Counted from the first letter of the stretch, positions 25,701 to 34,736 are shown. The stretch: 64,000 nucleotides of DNA from Paracentrotus lividus (GCA_940671915.1 CALNVZ010003433.1:23945536-24009535); one strand, 5' to 3'. The notes: generated by a model from the sequence alone, not told the origin. Program-made: numbers and translations.

Positions 25701-28700
25701 GTAAAAACAAACTACTGAAAATTTCAGATCAAATAGAAGTCATTTACTACCACAAAACAGTGTAACAGCCAAACGCGAGTGAATTTTCAACCCCTTTGCA
25801 GCAAACCCTCCAGCCCGCTAGGGTCGGGGGAACACGACAGGAAGTGGGGTGTCTTGAAAAGCACATGGCAATTTGTTTTCCACCACGAGATGGTTTACTA
25901 AATTTGAGTATGAAATCATTGATATCTCGAAAGTAAAGCAAGCAATTAACTTGTAATTTTGAAGAGATACCAGACTGACCTATAAGTTTATAATTATGTT
26001 GACAAAATGAGCTAAATCAAGAAATTGTGATTTGAATATCATTCAATGTTACTGCATCCCTTTAGAAGCTGATGACCACCTCCCTTAAACAAAAAATGTG
26101 AGCGCGAAAATCGAGCGAGCGGAAAAATACCAAAGATATTATAATAATCATTTCGTATATATCTGGACATCATGAATCAGTGAGTGGGTCGTAATTTGGG
26201 GTGAACCCTGCGAACGCGAAGCGCGAGCCGGGAATTTTCTGTGTAATGACATGGAAATAGTGTTTTTTCACACATCTCGGCCAATATTTCTTTGTTTAAT
26301 TTTTCACACCGGGCTGATCGACAATTACCTCCCTTTATAAAAAATGCGAACGCCATTTCTGAAAATGGAGATAGCCCCTTTAAAATATATAAACACGCGC
26401 AGCAAAGCTCGAGTGAAAATTGTTCGACATACGGACCTTCTTTGTTTTTTGTTTATTTTTTTCCTCAAATTCTAGCTCTTATAACAATTTTTATTTTTTA
26501 GATACACGGTGGCATTCTTTTCCCTCATAATGACCTGAAAGCAGTGCAAATCAAACGTATTTTGCAGGGAAAAAAAACTTATATAAAACTGAAGATAACC
26601 TTATAAAAAAAAACATTCCTTGCGAGATGAATTCATTTCGCTGTAATAAGTTCTTCTGAAAAAGAATCATCCCTAAGAAATAAAATGTTACGAGCGCGAA
26701 GCGCGTGCGATTTTTTTTCCAATGTAGGCCTGGGGGGGGTGATACCAAAGTATTTTAATCTCTGTTTCTTGCATTTCTTTTGAAGTATAGGCATCATTTC
26801 TGCCAATAAGTGAGGTTTTTCTTTTTCTTCTTCTTCCTTTTCTCTCTTTTTTTTTTAGGGGCCAAGCGGACCCTGCGCGCCAGCGGAGGGGGGGGGGGGG
26901 GGGGGGGGGGGTTCGTTCGAACCCCCCGAACCCCCCCCCCTAGTTACGGGCCTGTGTGATGTTCATTATTTTGTTTTCAAGGTGTAATGCCATATCTTAT
27001 TCGCCATGAGTCTAGACCTGTTCGCGATTTGAGTCTCGAGAATCGTGGACATGTCACCAAAGTCTCCAGAGAAGTGTGTACAAATTGAAATAAAAGTTTT
27101 TAAAAAAAATAGTTTTTTTCCAGTCACTAGCTGCAGTCAACCTGACATCGCCGATACTCTTTTGTCTACTAGTGATACACAAAATCGATCGCGACTAGTT
27201 TGCGACTCCAGTCTCTGTAGTCTTTAAGATGTCGCCGAGACATCTTCAGGGTCTCCAGGGAATCGCCCAAAAATATCTATTTAAAGACTTTGAAAAAGTG
27301 GAAAAATTCTTTCTTATTTTTAAATCAAACGTGTCTGGCATTTTTCATAGTATTTAAATTGATTTTTGGGAGCGACTCCCGGAGACCCAGAAAACATCGC
27401 AGCGACGTCTTCAAGACTACAGAGACTGGAAGCGCAAACTAGTCGAGATCGATTTTGTGTATCACTAGTAGACAAAAGAGTATCGGTGATGTCAGGTTGA
27501 TTGCAGCTACGACTGGAAAATCTATTTTTGTAGACTTTTATTTCAATTTCCACACACTTCTCCGGAAACTAAGGAGACATCTCCACGAATCTCGAGACTC
27601 AAATCGTGAAGAAAGTTACTGCTCCTTGAAAACAAAAACATGAACATCACAGTTGTTAAACTGAAATAAAAGTGAAGCACCGAATAATTTATGACATTTT
27701 TGCAATGCATTCCTTTTTTATCAAACTTGGAATTGGCCTAAAATGACTACTCTTACAAAAGAGCCTGTTTATTTAAAACTAATGAAGCGAAACTCTTGAA
27801 ATTTTCACAAGAATCGCAGAATTAGGTGGGCTTTCAACATATACATAGGAAGTTGGCAATAATTCTTTATTACAGAAGTTATTTAACGCCTTATCAGAGG
27901 GACATTTTTTGGGTGGGACGCGCTGTATTTGGTATCAAAGCAGGCCTAAAGAAAAAAAAACAAAACTATAAAATAAGGCATTTAACATTTCGGGATCCAT
28001 TTTTTTTCTGGGACACCCTGTACCAACAAAACTTGTATAACAACACCACAAAATAAATTTTACACCGCAGATATCAAGGTTAAAAGGAATTTAGAGGGAA
28101 TTAAAGGACTCCTCCGGGCTGGAGATTTGCATTATTAGAAAAATAAAGTAAAATCTAAAAAGCACAGCACTGAAAATTTCATCAAAATCGGATCACAAAT
28201 AGCAAAGTTATGAATTTTCTTAGGTTTTGAATTTTTTTTGGAAACAGTTTTTGCCATCTTCAAATTGGCAAACTGAGGATGTCTCAGTCCCCCTACTTTC
28301 TTTGTATTTTATTGTATGAAATACCAATTATCAAGATTTTCTCCCCCAAGGACATAAAAACAGGGATTAATCCTTGTGGAATGTTCAAGGTCACTAGTGC
28401 TTTTACCTATTTCAGTATGTGGGATAGATTTTCTGTATACGCAATATATGAAAAAATGAGAAAAATAGGATTTCATATAATAAAATACACAAGAAGTAGG
28501 GGGACTGTGACATCATCATTTTGCTCATTTGAATATATGAATATTCAAATGAGACAATGAGACAATACCATGAACTGTTTTACGAAAAAAAATTCATTAC
28601 CTAAAAAAATGCATAACTTTGTTATTTTTCATCCGATTTTGATGAATTTTTCTGTGTTGTGCTTGTTAAATTTTACTTTATTTTACAAAACTGTTTTAAT

Positions 28701-28931
28701 TTCAGCCTGGAGTCCTCCTTTAAACGAGTGATAAGAAAATCTGTGCACAGATAATAGACAATTCAAGGATCCCATAGAAAGAGAAGAAAATTAAACTTTC
28801 TGTCCTGGACATGTAAAACTTCCTTAACTCTCTTAGCCCTTGGGGGTAGCCTAGCTAAGCCGGGTAATAATAATATGATGCGCCTTGAGCACTCTACAGA
28901 GTGAATATGTGCGCAATTATTATTATCATCA

Positions 28932-28986
<55 letters not shown>

Positions 28987-31874
28987 ACTTTTACTCTCAT
29001 TTTACCTTTTCCGATTAGCGTCATTCTCCTTGGGTTACGGTTTCTTTGAAAGATCACTGCAGTTGACAAGTCGGTCATTATAATTGAAATATTTCAGAAA
29101 ACATAAAGAATCAGACTGAAGGTATGCATTACCCGATTGATCCATCTGACCGAGGGTCTTGTTAGTTCCTTGATGAGTTTCCGATCCTTCACGATGGCTC
29201 AGCGTCTGTTGATTCGAGACGTGGACATCTAATGGGATATCATTAGAAAATACGATTACATGTATAAATTAAGGAGTTCACTAGAAAGCAATTGCAGCAG
29301 GAACATACTCTTGTTTGACTACATGTCTTCCCATTTTATTGCACAAGTTTTTCCAACCGTTATTAAGCAATAATTGGACAAGCATGGAAACATATAAAAG
29401 TTAAAGGTTACACTTTATATCACGAGGAAAAAAAACAAAAAAAAAATACTATGAATACCTGTGCATCAAAAATGCCAAGTCGGGCACTCCTCGTTTTTAT
29501 TGGTCGTTTGTGCAAAGACGTGCACACAATGAAATTACCTTCAAAGAGCAGAGGAAACATGATTTTCTTCTTTATATCTTGCAACAGGACGAACGACACA
29601 ATAACATCAGGATCATCAAGTTCCTTTGGGTCCATAAAGAATGGTACACGGTGGTTGGTCAGACTGTAAAACATCCGTTCTTCTAGAGACTGAAAATAAT
29701 GATACAAATAATGTTATGGGAGCTCTACTGATGTCTGAAGATTTGTTATTTCAAAACCAGGTTATCCCGAGCAAGCACATTAACTTACTACATCTGAAAT
29801 TGTTTAATAAGTTAAATTTAATTCATTTATCTGAACATTTGCTGCAGTAAACTGAGTTTTTGTTAATATTCTAAAAACATTTTAAAGGCCTTTTTACTTT
29901 CTGAAAATGTCAAAAGGGTTCTGATATAAATTATCAAAGACTCTTGAACTAAAATAGGTCATTAATTCGATAATGAAATATAGTCATGATTATTGTTGTG
30001 GTTGTTTATTTATTTCCTATTCTTTTTATTTCAGAAAGAAAAAAAGCCTGTTTAATGGACATCGAACAACACCGGATGTGATTCAGATAAGCCAAAATTT
30101 CAGACTAGCTGTAAAGGTTCTACAGAAGCATTATACCAACAAAACACGGAATTACGTCACGTGGTAATTCGAATTGGTGCAAGCATGTCTTGTCTATTAA
30201 AGGAAGAATCCAGGCTGGAATTTTCATGTTTTAAAACAAGAGTAAAATTCAAAATGCACGCCACTGAAAATTTCTTAAAACCTAGATGAAAAATACTTAC
30301 AAAGTTATGAATTGCTTAGATGTTGATATTTTACCCCCGATAAAGCAGTTCTTGGCATAGTATTATACAAATTCAATGAGCAAGCTGATGAAGTCACAGC
30401 TCCACTACTATTTTTCCATATATAAAATCATATTTATTTGATTTTTGATACATTGCATGTAAATGTGTCCCCCATCTTGAATTTAATAAAATGATCTAAA
30501 ATATTCCACAAGGAGTCATACTTTTTTTTTCTTTTTTTTTTTTCTTGAAAACGCAATTTTGAATAATTGTTATTTTATACATGTATATGGAAAAATAAAT
30601 TGTACAGTTATTCAAGTTATAGATTTATATGCAATTTATAAAGAAATCAAATAAATATGATTTCATTAAAAAAAAAAGGTGGAGCTGTGACATCATCACC
30701 TTGCTTATTGAACTAGCATGAGACTATGCACAGTATTCTTTTATCATAATGCTTTCCCAAATATCATCTTCGTTATTTGTTATCCAATTTTGATGTAGTT
30801 TTCAGTGTTGTGCTTTTAATATTTCGCTCTACATTTCAATTCATATGAATATCAGCCTATTATGACTTCTACCAATTCGAATTACGACATGACATCATTT
30901 CGCGCTTTTGTCAGTATCATGGTCATGATGGTACATTCTCAAAAGACATCTCAGAGACGTCTCTTGGGGAATCATGATGCGCGACAATTGATTCAAGCAG
31001 TTGAAGACATATTATCATATTAAAACGAGGAAAGTAATTAGAAAATTATCAAATAGGATTGTAGTTGCTAACCTCATCTGATACGTGTTGTTTATCAAGA
31101 AAAAAGGAGATGTTGAGATGTCCACAACCCCATCTTACTAGGTACTGTTCACCTGGAAAAGCCACTTCATAGTCCGCTATATATTCCTATACGAACACAT
31201 TCCAGTTCAGTTTGTTATGTTATATTGTAGGGGAGACCGGGGCAAAATAATGTGTTATAAAGATAAATATTCATTTTATGAATGACAGCGCCATATCATT
31301 TATAACAACAACAACAACAACATTGTTGCATTTTCAACGGGAAATGTGCTATTTATATTTCAGTCTTGATTATATTCGCTACCATCAGCCCGACATTATG
31401 TAGACGGAACAAGAAAATTAAGGGCATATGGAGCAATCCTATATTCATGTTTATATTATATAATAAACGAAATAATCGCACCTCCGATGTTCCGTTCAAG
31501 TCATCTCTGAGACAGAGGAAAACGCATCTCTTTTCGTTTCTTGGTCTTGAGATTGGTCTGTAAGGGGTACATATGAGACGCTTCCCGACCAAGTTTGTTT
31601 TGAGTATGCGGTCACTCCATGCTTTCAGTTTCGCAACAATCCACCAATCCGAGAAGTGGTCGATGTAGAAATCTAGATCCCGATGTCTGACAACACATCG
31701 TGGTATCTCACCTATAGTAGAGGGCACTGATGAGAACTGTTCTGAAGCTATTACAAGAGAGAACAAGAAAGAGAAGGTAATAATCAATTTAATGTGATTT
31801 CAATAAAAAATGACAAAACGTATAAATGTGCTGTGGCGTATCCAGGTGGGGGCGTCAGGAGCGCGCGGCCCTCC

Positions 31875-31929
<55 letters not shown>

Positions 31930-34607
31930 AGAATCATACATTAAGCACACATATTGATGAACTGATATCTAAGAAAAATAGCGTCTGCGCCCCTCTGTTT
32001 ATCCGTATGCACCGATTTATTTACAAACGTTGGATCTGTAGCGATGCTTAAAGCGATTTTATCGCTGTAATAATAGTTCAAAATAAACGACTGTGTCATG
32101 AAAGGTTTTATATACATTGTATTTGCGGTTCAATACTTAGGGCCTACAGTGATACCACAAACGGCCTATATTATGTGCCGAGGCATTAGAATCGGGTGTA
32201 AGGTAAGTTATAGTTTTGGTAAGATTCAATAATGCCAATTATTCTGATCTCTTAAGAACGCTCCTATCATGCCTATTGTCCTACCCCAAAAGAGCAGTTT
32301 GAGGGATAAGACATTTTAATGTTCTTACTTTTGTTCCGTGTATAGAGGATGACTTGTGATTTAGCTGTTCTTGCGAAGATAGCACAATGTGGTAAAGTGA
32401 CCTTGACAGGTGTGTCAAACCTTAGACCAGACGGTGAGAACTTGAGACCAACCGAGATGATTGCTTCGTCTTCCTTCAGAACCAAATCAGGAGGAATCTC
32501 TGTGAGTGCCTGTACGCTGATGGTTTGATGTATAGAACGCTCAACTGGAGGAATACTGACTTCAATATGGTGTTCCTCAAGGCATATAACCTTTGACATC
32601 TTGGAACACTGTTCGGTACGTTCTTGTGGCTCATCTTGGCCCTCTTTCACCTCCATTGGATTTGAAGTGAAGTGCGGATATTGTAATATCACATTATCTC
32701 TAGCATTTGCTGCAGGAGGAACGTCTGTAATCGCTTGCAGAGTTACATTCCTGTGTGGTCCATCATCCTGGATATTGTGTTCATCCTGTCGAGTGATCTT
32801 CGGCATCTGAGGTACCTTCTCGTGGCGTTGTTGAGGATTCTTTCGGCTCTTCTTCGGATTCTCACTGCGCTTTGGTACGGAAGGTATGGATTTGATTGGT
32901 TCATCATATCCCTCGCTCGTAGTAGTCAGTCTATAGACACGTACAGGCATGATTTTTCTCCGCGGATCCGCCGATTTCCGCCGATTTTGAAATTCCTGAT
33001 AAAAAAAAAGTATTTTTTTTTTTTTTTTTTTCTTTTTTTTGCATTTATATTTTTCGGCGGTGTTTTTATTGTGTATTATGGAAATATTTTCCGCTCTCAC
33101 TGTGTTTAGACTTGGAACACGATCTTGATTTGACGAAGTTGCAGCCAAAGAAATCATGAATTTTCTTGGCTGCTCTGTCCTCATCGTAATCCCCTCTGAG
33201 GACAGAGAGCTTCCATTGCGCGTGCTGTTCAAAATGATGTGTACATAGCAAAGTGTGTTTTACGGTGATCATATTATACATCTATAAGATGAAAGTTATT
33301 CCACTTACCGCATCTGCAAGTAGATTTTTCTCTAGAAATTGTCTTTTTTGATGCCCAACTGTCTTGTTGAAGTTGGGTTTTGGGGGTTTCTGTAAGTTTT
33401 TCCCATGAAATTCGGGGAAATTTAACAGAGAATACTGCACTGTATTTCGAACAGCTCACGCAATGGAAGCTCTCTGTCTTCAGAGAGATACGCGATGAAG
33501 ACAGAGCAGCCTCGGTCTAGAATTTTCTATACCTAAAATTGCAAAATTTTCTACGTGAGGGGGAACCCCCCTCCCGAACCCACCCCCAGGAAGTTCGGTC
33601 GCTACGCTCCCTCACTGGTAGCAATTTTCAACTGGATCGCTTTCCATTTCAAGACTATGGTACGCTGGTTCTATAATCATTCCTATTTAATAAATGGAAA
33701 TAATAACAAATACTTGAGGGCAGTAAGGGAGAGAGTTGTGTGGTAGTGTATGTGTGTATGTAGAGGTTTGTTCGGTGTGGGTGTGTGTGTGTGTGGGTGG
33801 TGATGTGTTTCTGTGAGAGGGTTGTATAATGTATCTTTATTAGGAAACTGAAGGTCAAATAACGTTCGCAAAAATTTGTGACTACATGGAAGTAGAACCG
33901 GCTCCAAATGTGATTATGGTTACTTAATGTGCCATTCAAGCGTGGCGATTTCATGTCACGACTGGGGGGGGGGGAGGGGGACGGAAACACCTAAAAGTGA
34001 AAAAAATAATAATACACTAAAAATTCGCATACTTCGCACATTATGCAGAAACTATGCAGAAAATGGTTTTTACCTAATAATCACTGCCGTGAATCCACTA
34101 GCGGTTTCTACTCATGATTGGGGGGGGGTGGCGCTTTGTATTATTATGTAAGCCTAATATCTCCCCCCCCCCCCCTGATGAATAGCATTTTTTACGGATT
34201 TACGCCAGTAACATTTAACATTTAGCATTTTATTTGACATACATTTTACCTCTTTATTAGCTTCACAAACTATTCACTACATAGAAATATGTTAAGCTTT
34301 AAAAATCGAGGGGGGGCGATCCCCCCAGAAAACATTCCCCCCAATTGGCGGGATCGCCGCCAATGGTGCCATTAATGTCCTGCAAATTTTGTTAAATACC
34401 GAAAATGTGCAGTTGGACAGTGATGCACATTTTAGCAAATAAACGCACATTTCATTTATTTAATATCGAAATGTGAAATTTATCATTCACCATTATCATG
34501 ATTATCAAAGCTTAACATTGCTATCTCCTCTCATGCATTTCATCTTGTACTCACTTGCTAGCTCAATATCTTCCACTGAGTAGATGCTTTCTTCCAGTGA
34601 GATTGAC
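15089..34607 (-). CDS. Gene 1: ZU5-UPA-Death domain protein (spliced; 5' end unresolved)
   Basis: Exons from 5' to 3': 34555-34607, possibly 33309-33389, 32329-32995, 31482-31747, 31073-31186, 29459-29689, 29133-29228, 16960-17041, 15089-15392 (TAA at 15089-15091). The product reads ZU5, UPA and Death in that order, as in UNC5 tails, UNC5CL and PIDD. In those families ZU5/UPA fold back on the Death domain and control signalling, and no protease or enzyme site is expected. No transmembrane exon is seen, so a cytoplasmic adaptor is possible, or the ectodomain lies further 5'. Splice phases match at 32329/31747, 31482/31186, 31073/29689, 29133/17041 and 16960/15392. They clash at 29459/29228, where the only open frame of the linker needs a phase-1 partner. 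Either an exon is missed or the gene is damaged. Confidence 0.75.
15525..15670 (+). mobile_element. Degenerate tRNA-derived SINE
   Basis: An A-box-like stretch TGAATTGGTCGAGCGATAAAA is followed 50 bp later by a B-box-like GGTTCGAATACC. The sequence ends in ATGATAATAATAATC at 15660-15675. Spacing and tail fit a decayed SINE in the intron of gene 1. Confidence 0.4.
15855..16855. mobile_element. Tc1/mariner-type MITE, 1001 bp
   Basis: The termini start CAGTGGTGGCCAAAATTATT and continue AGAACACC. They form perfect 28-bp inverted repeats, with TA on each side (15853-15854 and 16856-16857) inside a TA-rich sequence. CAGTGGTGGCCAAAA...AGAACA is a recognised Tc1/mariner terminus type. The interior has no transposase frame, so it is non-autonomous. 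It sits in the gene 1 intron between the Death exon and the preceding linker. Confidence 0.85.
16960..17041 (-). CDS. Gene 1 linker exon (Ser/Thr-rich)
   Basis: 82 nt giving DSGNQVSSIASTSTATSIA then TITDGSAK, flanked by acceptor TTAG and donor AA|GTAAGT. It starts with 2 nt and ends with 2 nt of split codons, fitting the exons on either side. The Ser/Thr-rich stretch looks like a flexible tether before the Death domain. Confidence 0.65.
17239..17833. mobile_element. TTAA-flanked MITE with long TIRs
   Basis: The arms 17239-17460 and about 17600-17833 are inverted copies. They share GATCACAACATTCAAATG-like, GGATCYYCATAGC, CACAYTGGCAACRGGCCC and AAGATGTGTGATGTC words. The ends AGGAGAATGAAACCCTA and, inverted, AGGGGAAGGAGACCCTA are each preceded by TTAA (17235-17238 and 17834-17837), the piggyBac-type target. 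No transposase. Confidence 0.7.
18068..18210. repeat. Left terminus of CCGGCACGGCA-repeat element
   Basis: Begins AGGCCCGTTTACACCGCATC, then reiterates CCGGCACGGC four or so times with variants to about 18200. The reverse complement of the same terminus, with CCGTGCCGGATGCGGTG then TAAACGGGCCT, lies at 24604-24630. The pair could bound one 6.6-kb element or be two solo ends. Confidence 0.6.
19530..19905. repeat. Dispersed repeat, copy 2, with inverted ends
   Basis: Same ordered words as 13370-13640. In this copy GGCTATATTTCGGACGTTCCC at 19589-19609 is mirrored by GGGAACGCCCGATATAGCC at 19872-19890, so the unit is an inverted-repeat element of about 300-370 bp. No coding. Confidence 0.5.
19906..20640. 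other. Intron of gene 1, nothing recognised
   Basis: AT-rich with no bounded repeat, RNA gene or supported exon. Confidence 0.4.
20641..20895 (+). other. Possible plus-strand first exon with small ORF and donor site
   Basis: A GC-richer patch inside gene 1's 12-kb intron contains an ATG at 20658 opening a frame of about 47 codons. It starts MPAEILALLSSCVFFEVLVF, is hydrophobic, and stops at TAA near 20800. Downstream CATCAG|GTAAGTGG at about 20890-20896 is a textbook splice donor. This could be a 5' exon of an antisense transcript with an upstream ORF, or chance. No acceptor partner is identified. Confidence 0.2.
20900..23130. other. Intron of gene 1 with homopolymer tracts, no gene
   Basis: Poly-G runs at about 22370-22388, poly-C at 22432-22440 and poly-T at 22694-22719. 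Nothing codes convincingly. Confidence 0.45.
23385..24060. repeat. TCTAGA/AGATCT-rich degenerate repeat
   Basis: Palindromic words TCTAGA, AGATCT and TAACGTTAGATCTAGA are packed densely, especially at 23570-23710. TCTAACGTTAGATCTAGA occurs twice within 40 bp (23571 and 23593). The composition differs sharply from its surroundings. This is probably a decayed satellite-like tract. Confidence 0.6.
24425..24630. repeat. Right terminus of CCGGCACGGCA-repeat element
   Basis: Inverted counterpart of 18068-18210. Several GCCGTGCCG words run from 24440 to 24620, and the end is TGTAAACGGGCCT. The 123-residue minus frame over this block is not a recognisable protein and owes its openness to GC content. 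Confidence 0.6.
24807..27677. mobile_element. Fold-back element, split by a later insertion
   Basis: Outer ends CTTCACTTTTATTTCAG and its inverse sit at 24807 and 27677. The left arm (24807-24838 joined to 26961-27310) and the right arm (27315-27677) match along about 360 bp, with words such as GTTCATNNTTTTGTTTTCAAG, ACTCTTTTGTCTACTAGTGA and CCAGTCTCTGTAGTCTT. Without the insertion it is an almost pure palindrome of about 750 bp. Mirror-image 60-77 residue frames in the arms are by-products. Confidence 0.75.
24839..26954. mobile_element. 2.1-kb element with CAGGCCCGTAACTAGG termini and GCGAGCGCGAAGCGCGAGC array
   Basis: Perfect 16-bp TIRs, CAGGCCCGTAACTAGG and inverse, with GGGGGGTTCGAA close behind on both sides. 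TGTGAT is duplicated at 24833-24838 and 26955-26960. The fold-back's other arm gives the uninterrupted target (AACTGTGATGTTC), which confirms the insertion. Inside, the palindromic word GAGCGCGAAGCGCGAGC or variants recurs about eight times (24911, 25061, 25299, 25533, 26101, 26214, 26391, 26693). These sit within loosely repeated AT-rich units. A long poly-G tract lies at about 26888-26911. No transposase seen. Confidence 0.8.
28105..28719. mobile_element. TTAA-flanked MITE (AGGACTCC family), copy 1
   Basis: Ends AGGACTCCTCCGGGCTGGAG and, inverted, AGGAGGACTCCAGGCTGAA, with TTAA on both sides (28101-28104 and 28720-28723). Arms of more than 100 bp share GCACARCACWGAAAAWTTCATC and AAAATCGGAT. 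Length 615 bp with no transposase. A related copy is at 30201-30870. Confidence 0.75.
28845..28985 (+). mobile_element. SINE/LINE 3' tail with (ATT)n
   Basis: AAGCCGGGTAATAATAAT, GCGCCTTGAGCACTCTACAG and ATGTGCGC precede a (TTA)n run at 28915-28984. The inverted GCGC words before the tail are typical of deuterostome SINE and L2-like 3' ends. The body is not recognised upstream. Confidence 0.5.
29133..29228 (-). CDS. Gene 1 linker exon (Gln/His/Ser/Thr-rich)
   Basis: 96 nt, one open frame: VHVSNQQTLSHREGSETHQG then TNKTLGQMDQSG. Acceptor CATTAG, donor G|GTAATG. It joins in phase to the next exon (16960-17041). It does not join in phase to 29459-29689, which ends on a whole codon while this exon must start with the last two bases of one. 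Confidence 0.55.
29459..29689 (-). CDS. Gene 1 UPA exon 3
   Basis: 77 codons starting SLEERMFYSLTNHRVPFFM, continuing with DPDVIVSFVLLQD and ending SARLGIFDAQ at a CAG|GTATTC donor. The acceptor is TTTTCAG. Alternating hydrophobic residues fit the late beta strands of UPA. It splices in phase with 31073-31186. Confidence 0.7.
30201..30870. mobile_element. MITE of the AGGACTCC family, copy 2 (decayed right end)
   Basis: The left end TTAA-AGGAAGAATCCAGGCTGGA and the arms share GCACRCCACTGAAAATTTC-type and TTATGAATT words with 28105-28719. Outside it, GTAATTCGAATTGGT at 30162 and its inverse ACCAATTCGAATTAC at 30870 form a further inverted repeat, so this copy may lie within a larger palindromic unit. 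Confidence 0.55.
31073..31186 (-). CDS. Gene 1 UPA exon 2
   Basis: 38 codons, EYIADYEVAFPGEQYLVRWG then CGHLNISFFLDKQHVSDE, phase 0 on both sides. Acceptor ATAG, donor GAG|GTTAGC. Beta-strand-like pattern in the middle of UPA. Confidence 0.75.
31230..31260. repeat. Solo terminus of GGGGAGACCGGGG element
   Basis: TA followed by GGGGAGACCGGGGCAAAAT matches the first 14-16 bases of the element at 41575-43922. No partner terminus was found nearby, so this is probably a truncated copy. Confidence 0.55.
31482..31747 (-). CDS. Gene 1 exon: ZU5 C-terminus and UPA N-terminus
   Basis: 266 nt. TSEQFSSVPSTIGEIPRCVV then RHRDLDFYIDHFSDWWIV close the ZU5 domain; its usual ending is a short run with H/D and an F-S-xx-W-like turn. 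GKRLICTPYRPISRPRNEKR then CVFLCLRDDLNG begins UPA, where families have a [KR]L-x-[VI] strand and a D-D/LRDD turn. The donor is GAG|GTGCGA, non-optimal but in phase with the next exon. Confidence 0.75.
31838..31927 (+). repeat. Element end followed by a 50-base poly-A tract
   Basis: GTGGCGTATCCAGGTGGGGG and GCGCGCGGCCCTCC precede an uninterrupted A run at about 31877-31927. This resembles the truncated ends of the "GGCCCGTAACCAGG" type with a mutated start. It lies in the intron between the two ZU5 exons. Confidence 0.45.
32329..32995 (-). CDS. Gene 1 main exon: charged linker and ZU5 N-terminus
   Basis: 667 nt after a TTTATCAG acceptor, starting EFQNRRKSADPRRKIMPVRV; donor AAA|A-GTAAGA. The first half is basic and Pro/Lys/Glu-rich, probably disordered. 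The ZU5 part runs ISVQALTEIPPDLVLKEDEA then SVGLKFSPSGLRFDTPVKVT then LPHCA, with the family's F-P-SG--L--PV-V-LPHC signature clear. A related but shorter segment 60-90 residues earlier (NVTLQAITDVPPAANARD) points to an internal duplication. The methionine-started frame extends upstream through a poly-Lys run, but that part is intronic. Confidence 0.8.
33168..33511. repeat. Inverted repeat of 63 bp just upstream of the ZU5 exon
   Basis: 33168-33230 on the minus strand and 33449-33511 on the plus strand share CGCAATGGAAGCTCTCTGTC, TCAGAG, CGATGA, GACAGAGCAGCC. Only about eight differences are seen over 63 bp. The candidate exon 33309-33389 lies between the arms. It could be a small fold-back insertion or a duplicated and inverted piece of exon. 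Confidence 0.65.
33309..33389 (-). CDS. Gene 1 candidate small exon (uncertain)
   Basis: 81 nt between CTTACAG and GCG|GTAAGT, translating to KPPKPNFNKTVGHQKRQFLE then KNLLADA in phase 0, which suits the following ZU5 exon. The preceding exon (34555-34607) ends in phase 1, so an alternative acceptor (ATACAG near 33438, which would restore phase) or another exon is needed. Confidence 0.35.
33745..33800. repeat. (GT)n microsatellite
   Basis: GT/TGTG run with the densest part at 33776-33796, in a sequence with no gene. Confidence 0.8.
34555..34607 (-). CDS. Gene 1 acidic linker exon, most 5' one recognised
   Basis: 53 nt with a single open frame, SISLEESIYSVEDIELA, between TTGTAG and A|GTGAGT. 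It begins with 1 nt and ends with 1 nt of split codons. The acidic Ser-rich stretch resembles the other linkers. The exons before it should lie at higher coordinates but are hidden by the transposon stack. Confidence 0.5.
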
Positions 34608-34736
34608 CTACAATAAATGTAAAACTAAAAGAATTATGAAAACAGCACAATGTAACATAAAACATGTACATGTATGCTGCTTGTTAACTGCTTCGTCTAT
34701 CTGGAGACAAAAATTAAGTCTCAATAAGTATTAGTA

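Noticed and set aside
27045..27643. Several similar 60-77 residue frames on both strands
   Set aside because: They are mirror-image translations of the fold-back arms.
31353..31787. 144-residue minus ORF as a complete gene
   Set aside because: Only 31482-31747 is exonic. The start methionine and the C-terminal 43 residues are intron; acceptor and donor sites and domain content show this.
32996..33232. N-terminal 79 residues of the 319-residue minus frame
   Set aside because: This part includes a poly-Lys stretch from an A/T tract and lies upstream of a good splice acceptor, so it is intron.
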